Part shown: positions 34,851 through 36,495 of the stretch, piece by piece
How positions within the stretch are numbered: the first letter of the stretch is position 1
How the letters are laid out: each line of letters opens with the position of its first letter
Assembly (NCBI GenBank): GCA_016946835.1
Contig: JACVTC010000161.1
Coordinates: 322,501-358,995 of the forward strand
Length of the DNA stretch: 36,495 nt
Source of the DNA: Neocallimastix lanati (nom. inval.)
Lineage: Eukaryota > Neocallimastigomycota > Neocallimastigomycetes > Neocallimastigales > Neocallimastigaceae
Direction: 5' to 3'
Position numbers and translations under genes: made by a program
Notes under the pieces: model-generated
Databases searched by the model: none
Seen by the model: only the letters and a program-made list of their open reading frames with translations
What the model was told of the DNA's origin: nothing

Positions 34851-35200
34851 AGAAAAAATTAATGAAACAAAAATTAAAATATATAAGATTCCTATATATA
34901 TAAAATAATTATTATATTTTTTATTTTATTTTATTTTATTTTATATTTATTTCACCTATATACTATTATTTAATATTTTTATATATGTTAAACTTATATA
35001 TATTTATATGGTTTATATATTATATAGAAAATAAATGAAAAAAAATTAAAATATATGATTTCTATATATATAAAATAAGTTATTATATATTTTTTTTATT
35101 TTATTTTATTTTATTTTATATTTATTTCACCTATATACTATTATTTAATATTTTTATATATGTTAAACTTATTTATATTTATATGGTTTATATATTATCT
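34851..35200. repeat. Tandem duplication, two ~175-bp copies
   Basis: 34851-35025 and 35026-35200 share, in order, AGAAAA..AATGAAA, AAAATATAT.AGATT/GATTT, (ATTTT)n, TTTCACCTATATACTATTA and TTATATGGTTTATATATTAT. They differ by short indels. No conserved frame is visible. Confidence 0.88.
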
Positions 35201-35276
35201 TAACTTTTAAAAAAATAATATTTAGTTTAATAATAAATTTAAAAATTAATCTATAAAAAATCTATTTTTTATTTAT

Positions 35277-35499
35277 TTAACCACGCCAACACCAACCATA
35301 TTCAGTAAGACAGTATTTACCAACTATATCATAAACACGAGCATCACGATCAACATAACTTCTCCATGAAAATCCACCTCTTGTGTTATTTGGTGTGTAA
35401 TAACATCCATTTTTGGTACTTATATGTCTAGTAATCCATTTACATTTATCTGGATTTTTATATTGTGTATCTCTAAGATATGCTCCAACAGGGATTTCT
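35277..35499 (-). CDS. Terminal exon of an unrecognised Cys/Trp-rich protein
   Basis: On the minus strand a clean frame of 73 codons ends at TAA (35279-35277). Composition is far less AT-rich than the flanks. It starts EIPVGAYLRDTQYKNP, passes ITRHISTKNGCYYTPN and GGFSWRSYVDRDARVYD, and ends YCLTEYGWCWRG. Cys are at 19, 32, 63 and 70, and Trp at 21, 45, 69 and 71, suggesting a small disulfide-linked secreted module. There is no start codon. Upstream the strand reads TTAATCTTACCTAATTATAG, a good fungal branch site and 3' splice site, so this is probably a last exon entered at 35499 (or 35497) in the middle of a codon. The rest of the gene would lie right of the window or across the array at 35510-36495. 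I do not recognise the family. Confidence 0.7.
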
Positions 35500-35509
35500 C
35501 TATAATTAG

Positions 35510-36495
35510 GTAAGATTAATTTTTTGTTTAATTGTTATTAAAAAATTTTAAAATAATTGAAAATAACATATATTTATTATAAATATTTTTAATATTTAAT
35601 AATTATAAAATTTTAATTACAAATTTCTTTATCTATATAGGCAGTAAGTATAAATATATATTTAAATGTATTATTAAAATTTTCTTAAAAACTAATTTTA
35701 AACAACATATATTTATTATGAATATTTTAAATATTGAATAATTGTAAATTTTATAATATAAATTATTTCATATCAATAGGGAGTAAATATGAATTTATGT
35801 TTAGTTATTATTAAATATTATTGAAATTAATTTGTAAATAACATATACTTATTATCAATCATTCAAATATTTGATTATTATAAATTTTGATTTATAAATT
35901 CTTTTATATAAATAGGCCGTAAGAATAAATAATATACTTTAATATTATATTAAAAATTTAAAAATTTATAATAAATAACATATATTTATCAAAAATATTT
36001 TTAATGTTTGTTTTTATTAATATTATAATACAAATTATTTTATTATAAACAGAATGTAAGTAAATATATAATTAAATATATATAATAAAAATTTTTGAAA
36101 TTAATTGTATATTATAATTAATTGTATATTATATATTACAAATATTTATTTTCATTCATTCAAATATTTGATTATTATTAATTTTATGCTACAAAATATT
36201 TCATGTAAATAGGCGGTAAGTATAAATATACAATTAAATATTTTATTAATAGTTTTAAAACTAATTATAAATAATAAATATTTATTATAAATTATTCATA
36301 TATTTAATTATTATAACTTTTATATTATAAATTATTTAATACAAATAGTTTGTAAGTATAAATATATATTTAAATGTATCATTAAAATTTTTTTAAAAAC
36401 TAATTTTAGACAACATATATTTATTATGAATATTTTAAATATTGAATAATTGTAAATTTTATAATACAAATTATTTCATATCAGTAGGGGGGGGG
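35510..36495 (+). repeat. Tandem array of intron-like ~137-bp units
   Basis: Seven units begin with GTAAGT or a close variant (GTAAGA, GTAAAT), usually extended to GTAAGTATAAATATA, and end in ATAG, ACAG or GTAG after A/T-rich sequence such as AAATTATTTCATATCAATAG. Units span 35510-35640, 35644-35779, 35783-35915, 35919-36052, 36056-36212, 36216-36348 and 36352-36487. Lengths are 131, 136, 133, 134, 157, 133 and 136. An internal ACATATATTTATTATNAATAT-like block is shared. The units at 35644 and 36352 are nearly identical, while the others have diverged. The window ends in GGGGGGGGG, probably a contig-edge artefact. Confidence 0.92.
35641..36351 (+). other. Six 3-nt spacers between AG and GT: candidate microexons
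   Basis: Adjacent intron-like units are separated by exactly three bases: GCA (35641-35643), GGA (35780-35782), GCC (35916-35918), AAT (36053-36055), GCG (36213-36215) and TTT (36349-36351). A possible GGG begins at 36488. At the left edge AG (35508-35509) meets GTAAGA with no spacer. If spliced, each spacer would add one residue's worth of sequence and keep frame. Four of the six are GC-rich in sequence that is otherwise nearly all A/T. On the opposite strand no conserved AG..GT pair exists, so the signal has plus-strand polarity, opposite to the Cys-rich exon. Confidence 0.35.

Noticed and set aside
35370-35509. Plus-strand open frame opposite the Cys-rich exon, as the exon feeding the microexon array
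   Set aside because: It begins only after a TGA, has no start, and its openness follows from the codon pattern of the minus-strand frame, which has a natural stop and protein-like composition.
36487-36495. Run of nine G as a biological feature
   Set aside because: It sits at the very end of the sequence and is unlike anything else in the window; an assembly-edge artefact is likelier.

Overview
The window is nuclear DNA from a eukaryote with extremely AT-rich intergenic sequence. Long A and T runs, TTA/TTTA microsatellites and minisatellites surround a few islands of near-normal base composition. The one intact host gene is intron-free, has a fungal-type TPS-TPP architecture, and prefers GGT, CGT, TTC and ATC codons. 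Together these point to an early-diverging fungus, most likely an anaerobic gut fungus (Neocallimastigomycota). The taxonomic call is an inference from composition and gene type, not a database result.

Layout: 1-1987 is a minisatellite with a period of about 40 bp. 1988-14451 is an AT-rich stretch with simple repeats, one ~300 bp tandem duplication (4891-5497) and one isolated exon-like island (12270-12330). 14452-17019 encodes a trehalose-6-phosphate synthase/phosphatase fusion. 17020-19067 is AT-rich spacer. 19068-31756 is a cluster of non-LTR retrotransposons, all on the plus strand: one full-length copy with an intact 1473-residue ORF, followed by three 5'-truncated and increasingly decayed copies. 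31757-33325 is AT-rich, with a stray piece of the 40-bp minisatellite, GGCGAAATTCAACT repeats and three copies of a perfect hairpin. 33326-33959 is a broken FLYWCH/MULE-type transposase. 33954-35201 holds three different tandem repeats. 35277-35499 (minus) is the terminal exon of an unrecognised Cys/Trp-rich protein. 35510-36495 is a tandem array of intron-like units.

Two structures deserve most attention. First, a 98-bp direct repeat (one mismatch) brackets the intact retrotransposon. Its right copy reads in frame into the reverse transcriptase of the next, older element, so it is best explained as an unusually long target-site duplication from insertion of one element into another. Second, the array at the right end has units of about 137 bp. 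Each starts GTAAGT-like and ends ATAG-like, and adjacent units are separated by exactly three variable, mostly GC-rich bases (GCA, GGA, GCC, AAT, GCG, TTT). This is the arrangement expected of a train of 3-nt microexons between short introns. It lies next to, and is oriented opposite to, the Cys-rich exon. I know of no described system of this kind, but no transcript evidence is available here.
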